Positions 26,900 through 36,723 of a stretch of DNA of 64,000 nucleotides are shown one piece after another (within the stretch, counting starts at the first letter, position 1; every line of letters starts with the position of its first letter). The DNA is from Minicystis rosea (lineage in GTDB: Bacteria > Myxococcota_A > Polyangia > Polyangiales > Polyangiaceae), in NCBI GenBank assembly GCA_001931535.1, contig CP016211.1, positions 11,640,377-11,704,376 of the forward strand. Reading direction: 5' to 3'. The notes under the pieces were generated by a model. It made no database searches, had not been told where the DNA came from, and worked only from the letters and a program-made list of their open reading frames with translations. Position numbers and translations under genes: made by a program.

Positions 26900-28060
26900 T
26901 CACCACCACGCGCCCGGACCCAAGAGCCAACACACGTGAAGGAGCGACAGGCCATCTCGAGGCGCGCGGGTGAGCTCGGTGATGGCATAAGAAGACATGA
27001 TGTCTTCGAGCGTCGGCTCGCCGTCTCGGGCGCGGCCCGAAACCTCGCTCGGCGTCACGCCGGGGAGGCTCGTCACACCCGTCTTGGCGAGCTCGATGAC
27101 GCCGCGGATCGCCTTGGGATCCAGGGGAATCAGCGTGTGCGGGAGATCGACGCGATAGGCCGGGATGCCGCCGAAGGTCGCCGTGCGCGCGGCCACGGTG
27201 CCGTCGCCGGGCGCGGCCCCGGGGGCAGAGGCGATGCGGCCATCTGCATAGGTGTCGGCGGTGGCGAAGCGCAGCGAGAGGAGCTGGGCGCAGGGCACGG
27301 CGCCGAAGAGCGGTGAGGTCACGAGCTTCTCGCGGGTGCGGCGCGCGGCCTCGAGCAAGCGTGACGAGGGCTTCATGGCCGCGGGCCAATGGCTGTCCTC
27401 GAAGGCCGCGTCACCGCCTTTGAACCAAGCCGGATCCGGCAGCATGTCGTAGAGGGCCGGCCACGTGCGCATGCAAGCCGCGTAGTCGGCGGCGTCGTTG
27501 CGCAGCGAGAGGATGGCGAGGCGACGAATGATGGAGTGGACCCCGATGCCGGCGTCGACGACCTCGAAGGTGCCGGCCAGCGGGCCGCCGAGGAAAATCG
27601 AGCGCTCGATGCGGCTCTGCCAGGCGCTGTCGACATGGGGATAGACGGCGGCGACGAGCGCGCCCATCGAATGCGAGACGAAGACGAAGCGACGATTGGG
27701 CCCCAGCGCCTCGAGGGCCACGCGCAGCTCTTCGGCGATGGTGAGCACCGATTTGCGAAAATCGAAATTGAGCGCGTGCACGGCAAAGCCGGCGCGGCGC
27801 AAGTCCGTCACCATGTCGCGATAGACGATGTGATTGAGCCCATCGGGCCAGAGCGGCTCCGCCCCCGAATCGAAGCGGAGCGCACGCGCCACGTCGCCGA
27901 GCGCGAACTGACCGGGCGTGAGCCACACGCGCTCCCCGCTGGGCCGCGCAAGGTGCAAGCCGAGGAAGCCTGCGAGGAAGACGATCTCGGGGAGCGCCGG
28001 ATCCGGCGGCGGCGCCAGGACGTCATCGAATCGATCCCAAACGCGGGGCTCGTCGCTCAT
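26900..28060 (-). CDS. Lipase/acyltransferase of the LCAT-like alpha/beta hydrolase group
   Basis: A 386-residue cytoplasmic-looking protein without an evident signal peptide. EIVFLAGFLGLHLARPSG begins the core sheet with the oxyanion G-x-x-G. NFDFRKSVLTIAEELRVALE and the nucleophile elbow FVFVSHSMGALVAAVYPHV follow the layout of lecithin:cholesterol acyltransferase-like proteins. FLGGPLAGTFEVVDA and the C-terminal VDLPHTLIPLDPKAI (probable catalytic His) complete it. Expected activity is hydrolysis or transfer of acyl esters. The ATG at 28060 (MSDEPRVWDRFD) is preferred; an ATG at 28075 is possible. Its stop lies 12 bases from the stop of the convergent histidine kinase gene. Confidence 0.75.
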   Translation of the reverse strand: MSDEPRVWDRFDDVLAPPPDPALPEIVFLAGFLGLHLARPSGERVWLTPGQFALGDVARALRFDSGAEPLWPDGLNHIVYRDMVTDLRRAGFAVHALNFDFRKSVLTIAEELRVALEALGPNRRFVFVSHSMGALVAAVYPHVDSAWQSRIERSIFLGGPLAGTFEVVDAGIGVHSIIRRLAILSLRNDAADYAACMRTWPALYDMLPDPAWFKGGDAAFEDSHWPAAMKPSSRLLEAARRTREKLVTSPLFGAVPCAQLLSLRFATADTYADGRIASAPGAAPGDGTVAARTATFGGIPAYRVDLPHTLIPLDPKAIRGVIELAKTGVTSLPGVTPSEVSGRARDGEPTLEDIMSSYAITELTRAPRDGLSLLHVCWLLGPGAWW

Positions 28061-28410
28061 GCGAAGAGCGAGCATCGACGATCGGGAGCCGCGCGGGAAG
28101 AGCCCGCGGACGCAGCCCATGCCGGTCGCGGTGCGATGGGAGCCGCCGACCAGGGCATTGCCGGCACCGGCGCGGAGAAGGGGAGAAGGCGACGCCGAGG
28201 GGCGAAGATCGCTTTGCCCCAATCGATGCTTCGAGGTGGGATGAGGAGAGGTGGGATAGGCATCATCCCGGGATCGAGGTCAGGGCTTTGCCGAGCGGGC
28301 GTGCCCAGCGCGCGCAAAGCATGGTCGAGAGAGGGGATCGACCCGGCGAGGCGTGCTGTGAAGAGTGGGCTGCTCGGCGCGCACCGGCGCGCGAGGGCAT
28401 GAGTGTGGGA
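28061..28410. other. Intergenic region upstream of the LCAT-like gene
   Basis: 350 bases that should contain the promoter of the minus-strand lipase gene. A short direct repeat GGTGGGAT occurs near 28235 and 28250. Nothing else could be supported. Confidence 0.35.
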
Positions 28411-29448
28411 TCAGCCGGCGTCGCCGGTGGTCGGGGCGCCGGCGTCGGTGGCAGCGGGAGCGCCCGCATCCGCTGCAGGCGGGGCAGGGGGCTCGCCGGG
28501 GCCGAGGATGCGGGGCAGGTATTTGCGCAGCGTGATGGGGACCATGGCGTCGTGGACGCCGGGGACGTTGGGTTGCTCGTAATCGAGCTCGCGCAGCACG
28601 CCGGGCGCAGGCGGTGACTTCTTCACCTCGCGCTTGAAGTGGTTGGAAAAGCCGGTGAACTCGCGCTCCGGCCAACTGATGCTCTGCCACGAGACGACGA
28701 CGTGCGTGGTCGGGCGCGTGTGGGCCAGATCTTTGGCGAGATCGAGGAGCATGCAAGTGTCGATGGAGAAGCCCGCGAGCACCGGCGTGCCCGGCGCGCG
28801 CAGCGCCGAGGCCAGGCCACCGCGGATGTTGCAGCCGCCGCCCGAGTGACCCGCGACGAGGACGCGGCCGCGATCGAGCGTCGCGGCCGAGCCGAGGCGC
28901 TCGATGGTGCGGTCGAGGAAGAGATCGAGATCGAACGACGGCCACGCGGAGCCGGCGTTGGCGATGGTGTTGGGATCGATGGAGCTCGGGGCCGCGACGA
29001 GGATGGGCGGGATGCTGCCGGCCTCCATCATCTCGGAGGCGATGCGACGGATGTCGCCCTCCTGCCCGCCGCCCATCCATCGATGTTTGATCTTCTCGCC
29101 GTTGAGGCCGTGCAGGAACACGAGCACGGGCAACGCCTGCCCGGAGAGCGCGGCCGCCTTGCGATGCACGAAGACACGCGCGAGCCAGCGTCGCTCCGGA
29201 TGGCCGTCGGCCTTGCCGTCGTAATCGTAGTCGTACGAGGTGCCGTCGAGCGGCGGTGGAGGCGGCGGCTTCTTCTTCTGCGCGACGGTCTTCTTCTTGT
29301 CGGCCTTGTGCTTGGCAGGCTTCTTCCCGTGCTTCGCGGCCTTGGGCGGCGCGCCGTGCGCGGGCAGCGAGGGCATCGCGACGAGCGCCGCGAGGACGCT
29401 CGCCGCGGCGGCGAAGGCGCGGATGCCGCTTACCGAAAGCGCCTGCAT
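28411..29448 (-). CDS. Secreted esterase-like alpha/beta hydrolase
   Basis: A 345-residue exported protein. The ATG at 29448 has AGGA nine bases upstream. A signal peptide (about 1-32, ending PAHGA) is followed by a Lys-rich linker and a run of Pro (residues about 60-70). The catalytic domain shows LPVLVFLHGLNGEK, the nucleophile elbow VLVAGHSGGGCN and a late His in VPGVHDAMVP. This is the layout of feruloyl-esterase/PHB-depolymerase-like (LpqC) hydrolases. The C-terminus is a low-complexity tail of repeated Ala-Asp-Ala-Gly-Ala-Pro-type units. The Lys/Pro linker suggests a spacer between envelope and enzyme domain. Substrate unknown. Confidence 0.78.
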   Translation of the reverse strand: MQALSVSGIRAFAAAASVLAALVAMPSLPAHGAPPKAAKHGKKPAKHKADKKKTVAQKKKPPPPPPLDGTSYDYDYDGKADGHPERRWLARVFVHRKAAALSGQALPVLVFLHGLNGEKIKHRWMGGGQEGDIRRIASEMMEAGSIPPILVAAPSSIDPNTIANAGSAWPSFDLDLFLDRTIERLGSAATLDRGRVLVAGHSGGGCNIRGGLASALRAPGTPVLAGFSIDTCMLLDLAKDLAHTRPTTHVVVSWQSISWPEREFTGFSNHFKREVKKSPPAPGVLRELDYEQPNVPGVHDAMVPITLRKYLPRILGPGEPPAPPAADAGAPAATDAGAPTTGDAG

Positions 29449-29577
29449 GACGGGCATCCTAGTACGCGCGATCGGCTCGCGGTACCAACTCTTGCACGCT
29501 GCAACGCCTCGGGCCGCGCGCCCTTCACGCACCGTGTTGCAGGATGCGGCACGCCTCGGACAGCGTGCCGCGCATGC

Positions 29578-31146
29578 CTACTTGCCCGCCTCGCGCGGGA
29601 CCTCGAGCGGCGCATTGGCATCCATGGGAATGGATCGCACGCGGGCGAAGTCCTTGGTCGGATCGACCACCTTCACCTCGCCGAAGTGGCTGAGCATCGG
29701 GCCGATCACGGCCGCGTCGCCGGCCACCACGATCACCTCGTGACCGCTGCGCAGATGGTCGCTCGCGGCCTTGAGCGCGAGCGGCGCGGTGATCTCGGAG
29801 AGCTCCTTGCGATAGCCGTCGTCGTAGTCGTCGGGCAGGCCATGAATGCGGAGCTGCGCGAGCTCGGCGGCGACGGCGCCGATGGTCTCGAGCTTCACCG
29901 AGAACGAGTCGGCGAGGTAGCGCGTGGCGATCTCGACCTCGCCGCTCTCGGGCGCGGTCTGCGAGAGACGCTCGAGGTGCTCGAGGAGACCGCGCAGCGC
30001 GAGGCCGGTCTTCGCGGTCTGCGTGCCCGCGTACGCCGACATCACCGAAGGCCCGTGCGCGAGCTCGGTGATGCCCGAGCGCGTGCCGTAGGCGAGCGAC
30101 TGCTTCTCCCGGATGTCGAGGAAGAGCCGGCCGGAGACGCCGCCGCCGAGGATCTGGTTGGCCACGGCGAACGCGGCCCAATTCTTCGATGCGCGCTCGG
30201 GGCCGAAGCTCGCCACGTAGACGTCGCTCTGCGACGACTTGGGTCGATCGACGAGCGTGATCTTGCGCGCCTCGGGCGGGTTGGGATCGGTGAACGAGAT
30301 GACCGGCGCGTCGCCGCCCTTCCACCCGCCGAAGGCCTTGCTCACCGCGGCCTTCGCGGCCTCGGGCGTGGTGTCGCCGGCGACGACCACGAAGGCGTTC
30401 TTGGGCACGAAGAACTTGCGATGGAAGGCGCGGCAGTCGTTGACCGTGATCTGCTGCACGTTGCTCGTCGTCGGGCTGTACGTCGCGTACGGGTGCTGCT
30501 CGCTCGGGAGCGCGAAGAGATCGCGATGGAGCACCATGAGCGCGCCCCACGATCCATTGGTCCGCGCCGCGTCGGAGAGGCGCTCGATCTGGCGCTTCTT
30601 CAGCTTGTCGAGCTCGGCCTGCGCCATCTGCGGCTTGGTCATCACGGCGCCGAGCAGATCCATCGCCTCGCCGAGGTGATCGCGCGTGACCGCGAGATCG
30701 AGCACGCTCGCGTCGAAGCCGGTCCCGATCGAGAGATCGGATCCGAGCGACTCGATGCGCGTGACGAGATCGCGGCTCGACATGTTGCCCGCGCCGCCGT
30801 CCTTGAGCAGCGAGGCGGTGATCGCGGCGAGGCCGGGCTTCTCACCGTCGGCGGCGCGACCGCCGAGGACGACTGCGCGAATCTGCACGACGGGCAGCGC
30901 CGTGCTCGGGATGGTCGCGATCTTGAGGCCATTGGGCAGCTCGGACCAAACCACCTTGGGGAAGCGGAAGGGCTTCGCCTGCCCCGAGGCGGGCGGCTGC
31001 TCGCGCGGCGGCGGGCCTGCGTCCGGCGGCGGCTCGGGCGCGGCGACGGGCGGCTCGGGCGGCGGAGGCGGCGGCGCACCGGCGCACCCGGATCCGAGGA
31101 CGAAGGCGACGGCGGCGCCGAGGAGGGAGATGGTTCTCGTTCGCAT
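29578..31146 (-). CDS. M16 family peptidase-like protein, inactive-type subunit (lipoprotein)
   Basis: 522 residues. Signal peptide with lipobox LGSGC (Cys20), then a Pro-rich linker, then two M16 domains. It lacks the HxxEH zinc motif of active M16 enzymes: the corresponding position reads GLAAITASLLKDGG. It keeps the second-domain block GRLFLDIREKQSLAYG, where Arg and Tyr bind substrate. That is the signature of the non-catalytic partner in two-subunit M16B peptidases. Its ATG overlaps the stop codon of the upstream active-subunit gene by one base (TGATG), so equal translation of both partners is expected. The heterodimer probably degrades peptides in the periplasm. Confidence 0.88.
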   Translation of the reverse strand: MRTRTISLLGAAVAFVLGSGCAGAPPPPPPEPPVAAPEPPPDAGPPPREQPPASGQAKPFRFPKVVWSELPNGLKIATIPSTALPVVQIRAVVLGGRAADGEKPGLAAITASLLKDGGAGNMSSRDLVTRIESLGSDLSIGTGFDASVLDLAVTRDHLGEAMDLLGAVMTKPQMAQAELDKLKKRQIERLSDAARTNGSWGALMVLHRDLFALPSEQHPYATYSPTTSNVQQITVNDCRAFHRKFFVPKNAFVVVAGDTTPEAAKAAVSKAFGGWKGGDAPVISFTDPNPPEARKITLVDRPKSSQSDVYVASFGPERASKNWAAFAVANQILGGGVSGRLFLDIREKQSLAYGTRSGITELAHGPSVMSAYAGTQTAKTGLALRGLLEHLERLSQTAPESGEVEIATRYLADSFSVKLETIGAVAAELAQLRIHGLPDDYDDGYRKELSEITAPLALKAASDHLRSGHEVIVVAGDAAVIGPMLSHFGEVKVVDPTKDFARVRSIPMDANAPLEVPREAGK

Positions 31147-32756
31147 CACTTCTTCTTCTTGTGCTTGGCGACGTCGCCGGCCTTCTTCGCGCTTGCGGCT
31201 GCGGGCTTCGCGGCGGCGGGCTTGCCCGCGCCTTCCTTCGCGTCTCCGTGATCGAGCGGCACCGTCTCGACGAGCGTGCGGCGCGTGGGCCCGAGGTGTT
31301 TGTCGACCACGCGCTTGATGTCGTCCTTGCCGACCGCGAAGTAACGCGGCAGCTCGCCCGCGAGCAGGTTGGCGTCGCCCCAATACACCTCGTACTCCCC
31401 GAGCCGGCGCGCCCGCGAGAGGTTCGATTGCAGGCCGAGCACGAGGCCCGCTTCCACCTGCCGGCGCGCCTTCTCGACCTCCGCGTCGGTGGGCCCGCGC
31501 GTCGCGAGCGTCTTGATCTCGGTCTCGATCATCCGCTCCACGTCGGCGATCTTGGCGCCGTCGGCGAGCTCCGCGTCCACGTGGAAGACGTCGATCCCCC
31601 GCCGCCCGCGCGCGCCGGCGGACACGTGCTGCGCCACCGATTTGTCGCGCACGAGGAGCTGATGGAGGCGCGAGCTCTCGCCGTCGGCGAGGATGATGCC
31701 CGCCATCTGCAGCGCATAGTGATCGGCGTCGCGCGCCGGCGGGATGGCCCAACCATAGAGAACCGACGGGCTCCGCGCGTGGTCGTCCTTCACCACCGCG
31801 GTGCGCTGGCTCGTCTGCTCGGGCAGCGGCGCGTCCTGGAAGGCCGCGACCTCGATCTTCGGGATCGAATCGAAATACTTGTGCACGAGCGCGACGGCCT
31901 CGTTCGGCTCGATGTCGCCCGAGATGGCGAGCACCGCGTTGTTCGGCCCGTAGTGCGTCGCGTGGAAATCGCGCACCCACTCGAGCTTGGCGCCGTCGAG
32001 ATCGGCCATCGATCCGATGGTCGAGTGCTCGTAAGGCCAGTGCCCTTGATAGACGAGCTCGTCGAGGCGCAGCCCGCTCATGGCATAGGCCGCGTTGGAG
32101 TAGCGCATGCGATACTCCTCCTGCACGACCTTGCGTTGGTTCTCGAAGTTCTCCTGGCTGATGTCGAGCGAGCGCATCCGATCGGCTTCGAGCCAGAGCC
32201 CGAGCGCAATCTCGTTGGCCGGGAGCACCTCGAAGTAGTTGGTGCGATCGGCGTTGGTGGTGCCGTTGAGCGTGCCGCCGTGCCCTTGCACCAAGCGGAA
32301 GTGATCGCCCTTCGGTACGTTGCGGCTCCCTTGGAACATCATGTGCTCGAAGAGATGAGCGAAGCCGCTGCGCCCGCGCTCCTCGTTGCGCGAGCCCACG
32401 TCGTAGGTGACCGCGACCGCCACCGTGGGCGAGGTGTGGTCGACGTTGATCACCACGCGCAGCCCGTTCTCCAGCGTGAGGCGCTGCACGGGGATCGTCA
32501 GCTCGAGGCGCTTGCCGCCTTGATCGGTCGCGCCCTTGGCGACCGGCGCCTTGGCAGAAGGCGCAGCTTTGGCAGCGCCCTTGCCGCCTTTCGCCTTGGC
32601 GCCTTTGTCCTGCTTCTGCGCCGCAGGCCTTTTCCCTTTGCTCTTCTTGGCGGGCTGCGCGGTCGCGGCGGAGGTGGCCGCGACGATGCCGAGCCCGAGG
32701 CCGAGGGCCGTGAGCACGCGGCGCGCGCGCCGGAGGTGCGAGAGGAGGTTCGTCAC
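31146..32756 (-). CDS. M16 family zinc metallopeptidase, catalytic subunit
   Basis: 536 residues. An N-terminal signal-like helix (about 13-33) is followed by a long Lys/Ala-rich linker (35-80) and M16 domains. The inverted zinc motif HLFEH (134-138) and the downstream Glu near residue 214 (in KVVQEEYRMRY) form the active site. SGRNEE-type context GSRNEERGRSGFAHLFEHM is typical. A second, inactive half contains a conserved Tyr/Arg region (RGRRGIDVFHVDAELADG). The C-terminus is again Lys/Ala-rich and ends in a run of Lys. Translationally coupled to the inactive-type subunit downstream, and divergent from the M1 aminopeptidase gene across about 140 bases. Confidence 0.92.
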   Translation of the reverse strand: MTNLLSHLRRARRVLTALGLGLGIVAATSAATAQPAKKSKGKRPAAQKQDKGAKAKGGKGAAKAAPSAKAPVAKGATDQGGKRLELTIPVQRLTLENGLRVVINVDHTSPTVAVAVTYDVGSRNEERGRSGFAHLFEHMMFQGSRNVPKGDHFRLVQGHGGTLNGTTNADRTNYFEVLPANEIALGLWLEADRMRSLDISQENFENQRKVVQEEYRMRYSNAAYAMSGLRLDELVYQGHWPYEHSTIGSMADLDGAKLEWVRDFHATHYGPNNAVLAISGDIEPNEAVALVHKYFDSIPKIEVAAFQDAPLPEQTSQRTAVVKDDHARSPSVLYGWAIPPARDADHYALQMAGIILADGESSRLHQLLVRDKSVAQHVSAGARGRRGIDVFHVDAELADGAKIADVERMIETEIKTLATRGPTDAEVEKARRQVEAGLVLGLQSNLSRARRLGEYEVYWGDANLLAGELPRYFAVGKDDIKRVVDKHLGPTRRTLVETVPLDHGDAKEGAGKPAAAKPAAASAKKAGDVAKHKKKK

Positions 32757-32899
32757 GGGCGCTGGGATAGCACGATGCGCCGCCGCGGAAAGCAGGGTGG
32801 TAACAATGCAGTGCAGGCCGCGATCTCCACGGACACTGAATCGCGATCGCGCACGCGGCTCTTGACCGCGAAATGAAAGGCTTGGACCCTGACGCTCGC

Positions 32900-35632
32900 A
32901 TGACGTTCGGAGGTCGGTCGCGGCCCACGTTGCTCGGGCCGGCGCTCATCGCGTTCGCGGCGATTGCGAGCGGATGCTTCCTGGACGGCGATCGCACGCG
33001 CGTCCCGAGCCCCGTCGAGACGGCGCCCGTCGTCGCGCCGGCGCCTCCGCCGCTCCCGTCCGGCCGCTTGCCGGAGACGGCGCGGCCGGTGCGGTACTCG
33101 GTCGCGCTCGCCGTCGATCCCACCAACGATCGCTTCTCCGGGAGCGTCACCATCGCGCTCGACGTCCCCGAGCCCACGCGCGCCATCGTGCTTCACGCCC
33201 GCGACCTCGGGATCAAGAGCGTCGAGGTCGTGGCCTCCGGCAAGCGCATCACCGCGGACGCCACCACGCGCATGGCCGCGGGACGCGAGGCGCCGGACGA
33301 GCTCGTGGTCGCGCTGGCGGAGCCCGTCCCCGCCGGCAAAGCCGAGCTGCGGATCGCTTACGCCGCACCCTTCGGCGGCCGCATGAGCGGCCTGTTCCGC
33401 GTGAAGGAAGACGACTCGTACTACGCCTTCACGCAGTCGGAGCCGACCGATGCGCGGCGCGTGATCCCCTGCTTCGACGAGCCCGGCTTCAAAGTCCCCT
33501 TCGATCTCGAAGTGACGACGCCGAAGGGCAACGTCGTCATGGCCAACACGCCCGAGGTCGCGCGCGAGGACACCGATGAAGGCCGTCGCGTGAAGTTCCG
33601 CTTCGCGACCACGCCGCCTCTGCCGACGTATCTCTTTGCGCTCGCCGTGGGCCCGTTCGAGACGCGGCAGGCCACGAAGTCGAACGTGCCGCTCCGGCTC
33701 GTGGCGTCGAGCGGGCGGGCCGAGCTCGGCGGGCTCGCGCTCGAGGCCGCGGCCGCGCACATCGATCTGTTGGCCGCGTACTTCGATCGCCCGTTCCCTT
33801 TCCCCAAACTCGATCTCGTGGCCGTGCCCGAGCTCGGCTTCGGCGCCATGGAGAACGCGGGGCTCATCTCCTTCCGCGAGGATCTCGTCCTCCTCGATCC
33901 GCGCACGTCGAGCGCCGAAGCCCGGCGCGCCATGGCTTCCTCGGTGTCGCACGAGATCGCGCACCACTGGTTCGGCAACCTCGTGACCATGCGCTGGTGG
34001 GACGACCTCTGGCTCAACGAGGGCTTCGCCAACTGGATCGAAGCCAAGGTCCTCGACACGTGGCGTCCGGCCACGGGCGCGCGCATGGATGCGCTGCGCG
34101 CCAAGCTCGCGGTGATGGATCTCGACGGCCTCGACTCGGCCCGCGCCGTGCGCCAAGCGGTCGCGGGCAGCGCCGACGCCGAGGACGCCTTCGACGACGT
34201 CACCTACGACAAGAGCGCGGCCGTGCTCGGCATGTTGGAAGCGTGGCTCGGCCCCGACACCTTCCGCGACGGGCTGCGCGGCTACGTGAAGACGCACGCC
34301 TTCGGCAGCGCCACGGCCGCCGATCTCTGGACCGCGCTCGGCCACGCCGCGAACCGCGACGTGGCCAAGGTGGCCACCACGTTCCTCGATCAACCGGGTG
34401 TCCCGCTCGTGCGCGCCGAGCTCTCGTGCAAGGCCGGCGAGGCCCCGCGCGTGAGCGTGACGCAGGAGCCCTACCGCGCGCGCCGCGGCGCGGGCCCCGA
34501 GCGCACGTGGGCCATCCCGATCTGCATCGCCTACGAAGGCGGCTCACAGGCCGAGCCCGCGTGCGGCCTGTCCGAAGGCAAGCCCGCCGAGATCGAGCTC
34601 CCGCTCGCGCCGGGGCACTGTCCGAAGTGGATCTATCCCAACGCCGACGAGCACGGCTATTTCCACTTCGCGCTCCCGCCCGCGGGCCTGCGCGCGCTCA
34701 CGCGGGCCGCGCGATCGCTGACGACGGCCGAGCGCATCGGCCTCCTCGCGGACACGTGGGCGCTCGTGCAGAGCGGCGACGTCCAGGCCGACGCGCTCCT
34801 CGACGTCCTCGAAGCGCTGCGCGGCGAGCGCGATCGGCGCGTCGTCGATCAGATGGCGGCCACGCTCGCGCACGTGAGCCGCGCGCTCGTGGACGACGAG
34901 AGCCGGCCGGCCTTCCGCGCGTTCGTCACCAAGACGCTGGGCCCGACCGCGCGCGAGCTGGGCTTCGATCCGAAGAAAGGCGAGCCCGACGAGCGCCGCC
35001 TCCTCCGCGTGAGCGCGTTCTCGGCGCTCGCCGATCTCGGCGACGACGCCTGGGTCCTCGGTGAGGGCGACAAGCGCGCGCTCGCGTGGCTGGTCGATCC
35101 GCGCAAGGTGCCGGCCGACATCGCGGGGGTCGCGCTCCGCGCCGGATCGCGCGCCGCCGGTGAGCGTCGCTTCGAGGCCTTGCTCGCGGCCGCGAAGCGC
35201 GCGAAGAACCCGGAAGATCGGCTCGCCGCCGTGAGCGCGCTCGGCGGCTTCGCCGATCCGACGTTGCTCCGGCGCGGGCTCGATCGAACGTTCGCCGAGT
35301 CGCTCAAGGTGCAGGACGGCTTCCACGTCTTCCAAGCGGCCTTGGCCCGCCCCGCCGCGCGGCCCATCGTCCTCGCGTGGGTGAAGGATCGCTTCGGCGA
35401 GCTGCGCGGAAAAATGCCTGATTTCGCGGTCAGCCGGCTCGTCAGCGCCGTCGAGACCATCTGCGAAGCGCGCACGCTCGAGGACGCGTCCGCCTTCTTC
35501 AACGAAGCCTTGAAGGGCACCGAAGGCGGCGAGCGCGCCATCGTGCACGCGCTCGAAAAGTCAGAGCTCTGCATCGACCTCCGCGCCCGCGAGTCCGCGC
35601 GCGTCGGCAAGCGCCTTACGCACGCGCGCTGA
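32900..35632 (+). CDS. M1 family aminopeptidase lipoprotein (PepN/ERAP-like)
   Basis: About 910 residues from ATG 32900; an alternative ATG at 32873 adds nine residues. The signal peptide ends AIASGC (lipobox). Family motifs: GAMENAG (315-321) binds the substrate N-terminus; zinc site HEIAHHWFGNL (His351, Glu352, His355) with the third ligand in WLNEGFANW (Glu374). A beta-domain and a long helical ERAP1_C-like domain fill the C-terminal half. The enzyme removes N-terminal residues from peptides, most likely in the periplasm given the lipobox. Divergent from the M16 pair, so the two loci may form a peptide-breakdown unit under shared control. Confidence 0.93.
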   Translation: MTFGGRSRPTLLGPALIAFAAIASGCFLDGDRTRVPSPVETAPVVAPAPPPLPSGRLPETARPVRYSVALAVDPTNDRFSGSVTIALDVPEPTRAIVLHARDLGIKSVEVVASGKRITADATTRMAAGREAPDELVVALAEPVPAGKAELRIAYAAPFGGRMSGLFRVKEDDSYYAFTQSEPTDARRVIPCFDEPGFKVPFDLEVTTPKGNVVMANTPEVAREDTDEGRRVKFRFATTPPLPTYLFALAVGPFETRQATKSNVPLRLVASSGRAELGGLALEAAAAHIDLLAAYFDRPFPFPKLDLVAVPELGFGAMENAGLISFREDLVLLDPRTSSAEARRAMASSVSHEIAHHWFGNLVTMRWWDDLWLNEGFANWIEAKVLDTWRPATGARMDALRAKLAVMDLDGLDSARAVRQAVAGSADAEDAFDDVTYDKSAAVLGMLEAWLGPDTFRDGLRGYVKTHAFGSATAADLWTALGHAANRDVAKVATTFLDQPGVPLVRAELSCKAGEAPRVSVTQEPYRARRGAGPERTWAIPICIAYEGGSQAEPACGLSEGKPAEIELPLAPGHCPKWIYPNADEHGYFHFALPPAGLRALTRAARSLTTAERIGLLADTWALVQSGDVQADALLDVLEALRGERDRRVVDQMAATLAHVSRALVDDESRPAFRAFVTKTLGPTARELGFDPKKGEPDERRLLRVSAFSALADLGDDAWVLGEGDKRALAWLVDPRKVPADIAGVALRAGSRAAGERRFEALLAAAKRAKNPEDRLAAVSALGGFADPTLLRRGLDRTFAESLKVQDGFHVFQAALARPAARPIVLAWVKDRFGELRGKMPDFAVSRLVSAVETICEARTLEDASAFFNEALKGTEGGERAIVHALEKSELCIDLRARESARVGKRLTHAR

Positions 35633-35674
35633 CCGCGCGCCGTCATCGAGATCGTCGCTGCGTGTTTCCGCGGC

Positions 35675-36631
35675 TCAACGCCCGAGCGCGATGAGCATCT
35701 CGTCGAACGCGCTCCACGAAGGAACCACCTCGAACATCTCGTCCTGCACGTCGAGGCTCGGCGCCCCCGCGCCGCCGGCCCAAATCCGACAACGCCGCGG
35801 CGCCGCGCGCAGCAGGCGCCGGAGATGGCGCGAGGTCGCGCGCGGCTCGCTGCCGAGACTCACCGACAGCCCGATCACGTCCGCCGAGAGCGCGCGCGCG
35901 GCGTCGGCGATCTGCTCGGGCGGCAGATCGGGCCCGAGCAATCGCGGCGAGGCGCCGCCCGACGAGAGGTACACCGCCGCCATCTCCAGGCCGAGCGCGT
36001 GTTGCTCTCCAGGCAGCGTGACGAGCAGCACCACCGGCGGTCGCTCCACGTACTCGTAGGCCGTGAGCACGAGGCGGAGCTGCGATGTGAGCTGCTCGGT
36101 GAAGACGTGCTCTTGTCGCGTGGCCACCTCGCCGCGCGCCCACGCGTCGCCCACTGCGGTGCAGAGCGGGCCCGCCAGATCCACGACGAACCCGCGCGGC
36201 CCCAGCGCGAGCAACGCGCGGCGCAGCGATGCGCGGATCTCGGCCACGTCGTCGCGCGCGAGCGCCGCGACGATCGATGACACGTTGGGCACCTGACTGG
36301 CCGGCTCGGCTTGGAGGTGGCGTGAGGCGCCGAGCGTGCTCTCCAGCTCGGCGCGATCGCGCGCGATGACCTCACCCACGCGATATCCAGCCTTGAGCGC
36401 GCGTGCCACCAAGCGGAGCCGCTCCACGTCGTCGTCCGTGTAGAGACGCACTCCGCTGTCATCGCGGCCGGGGGCGGGGAACCCGTAACGGCGTTCCCAC
36501 ATGCGCAACGTCTCGGCGGGTATCGAGGTGAGCCGCGAGGCGACCCTGATCGAGTACCCTCGTGTCAGTCCGCTCCCAGCGGGCTGCGCAGTAGGTGGCG
36601 CAGGCCGAGGTTCCATAGGCGCGTCGAGCAT
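35675..36631 (-). CDS. MerR-family regulator with adenosylcobalamin-binding domain (CarH/LitR-like photoreceptor)
   Basis: 318 residues. Residues 23-90 are a MerR helix-turn-helix (YSIRVASRLTSIPAETLRMW, then ERRYGFP). Residues 115-200 are the four-helix cobalamin cap with the CarH signature W-x9-E-H: Trp164, Glu174, His175. Residues 200-318 are the B12-binding Rossmann domain with the base-off motif E-x-H-x-x-G: Glu209, His211, Gly214. All residues needed for adenosylcobalamin binding in CarH proteins are present, so it should bind DNA in the dark and release it on light-driven cleavage of the cofactor. In Myxococcus such proteins control carotenoid genes; none is nearby here. It lies 92 bases downstream of the slipin gene on the same strand. 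The start could instead be ATG 36616. Confidence 0.92.
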   Translation of the reverse strand: MLDAPMEPRPAPPTAQPAGSGLTRGYSIRVASRLTSIPAETLRMWERRYGFPAPGRDDSGVRLYTDDDVERLRLVARALKAGYRVGEVIARDRAELESTLGASRHLQAEPASQVPNVSSIVAALARDDVAEIRASLRRALLALGPRGFVVDLAGPLCTAVGDAWARGEVATRQEHVFTEQLTSQLRLVLTAYEYVERPPVVLLVTLPGEQHALGLEMAAVYLSSGGASPRLLGPDLPPEQIADAARALSADVIGLSVSLGSEPRATSRHLRRLLRAAPRRCRIWAGGAGAPSLDVQDEMFEVVPSWSAFDEMLIALGR

Positions 36632-36723
36632 CCGCCCATGCGTTGCGTCGGTCAAGATCGGCGCGATGGGGTGGGCGCGCTCGCTCGAAGCGCGCCCACC
36701 TCGATCGCGCGCTCGATGCCGCG

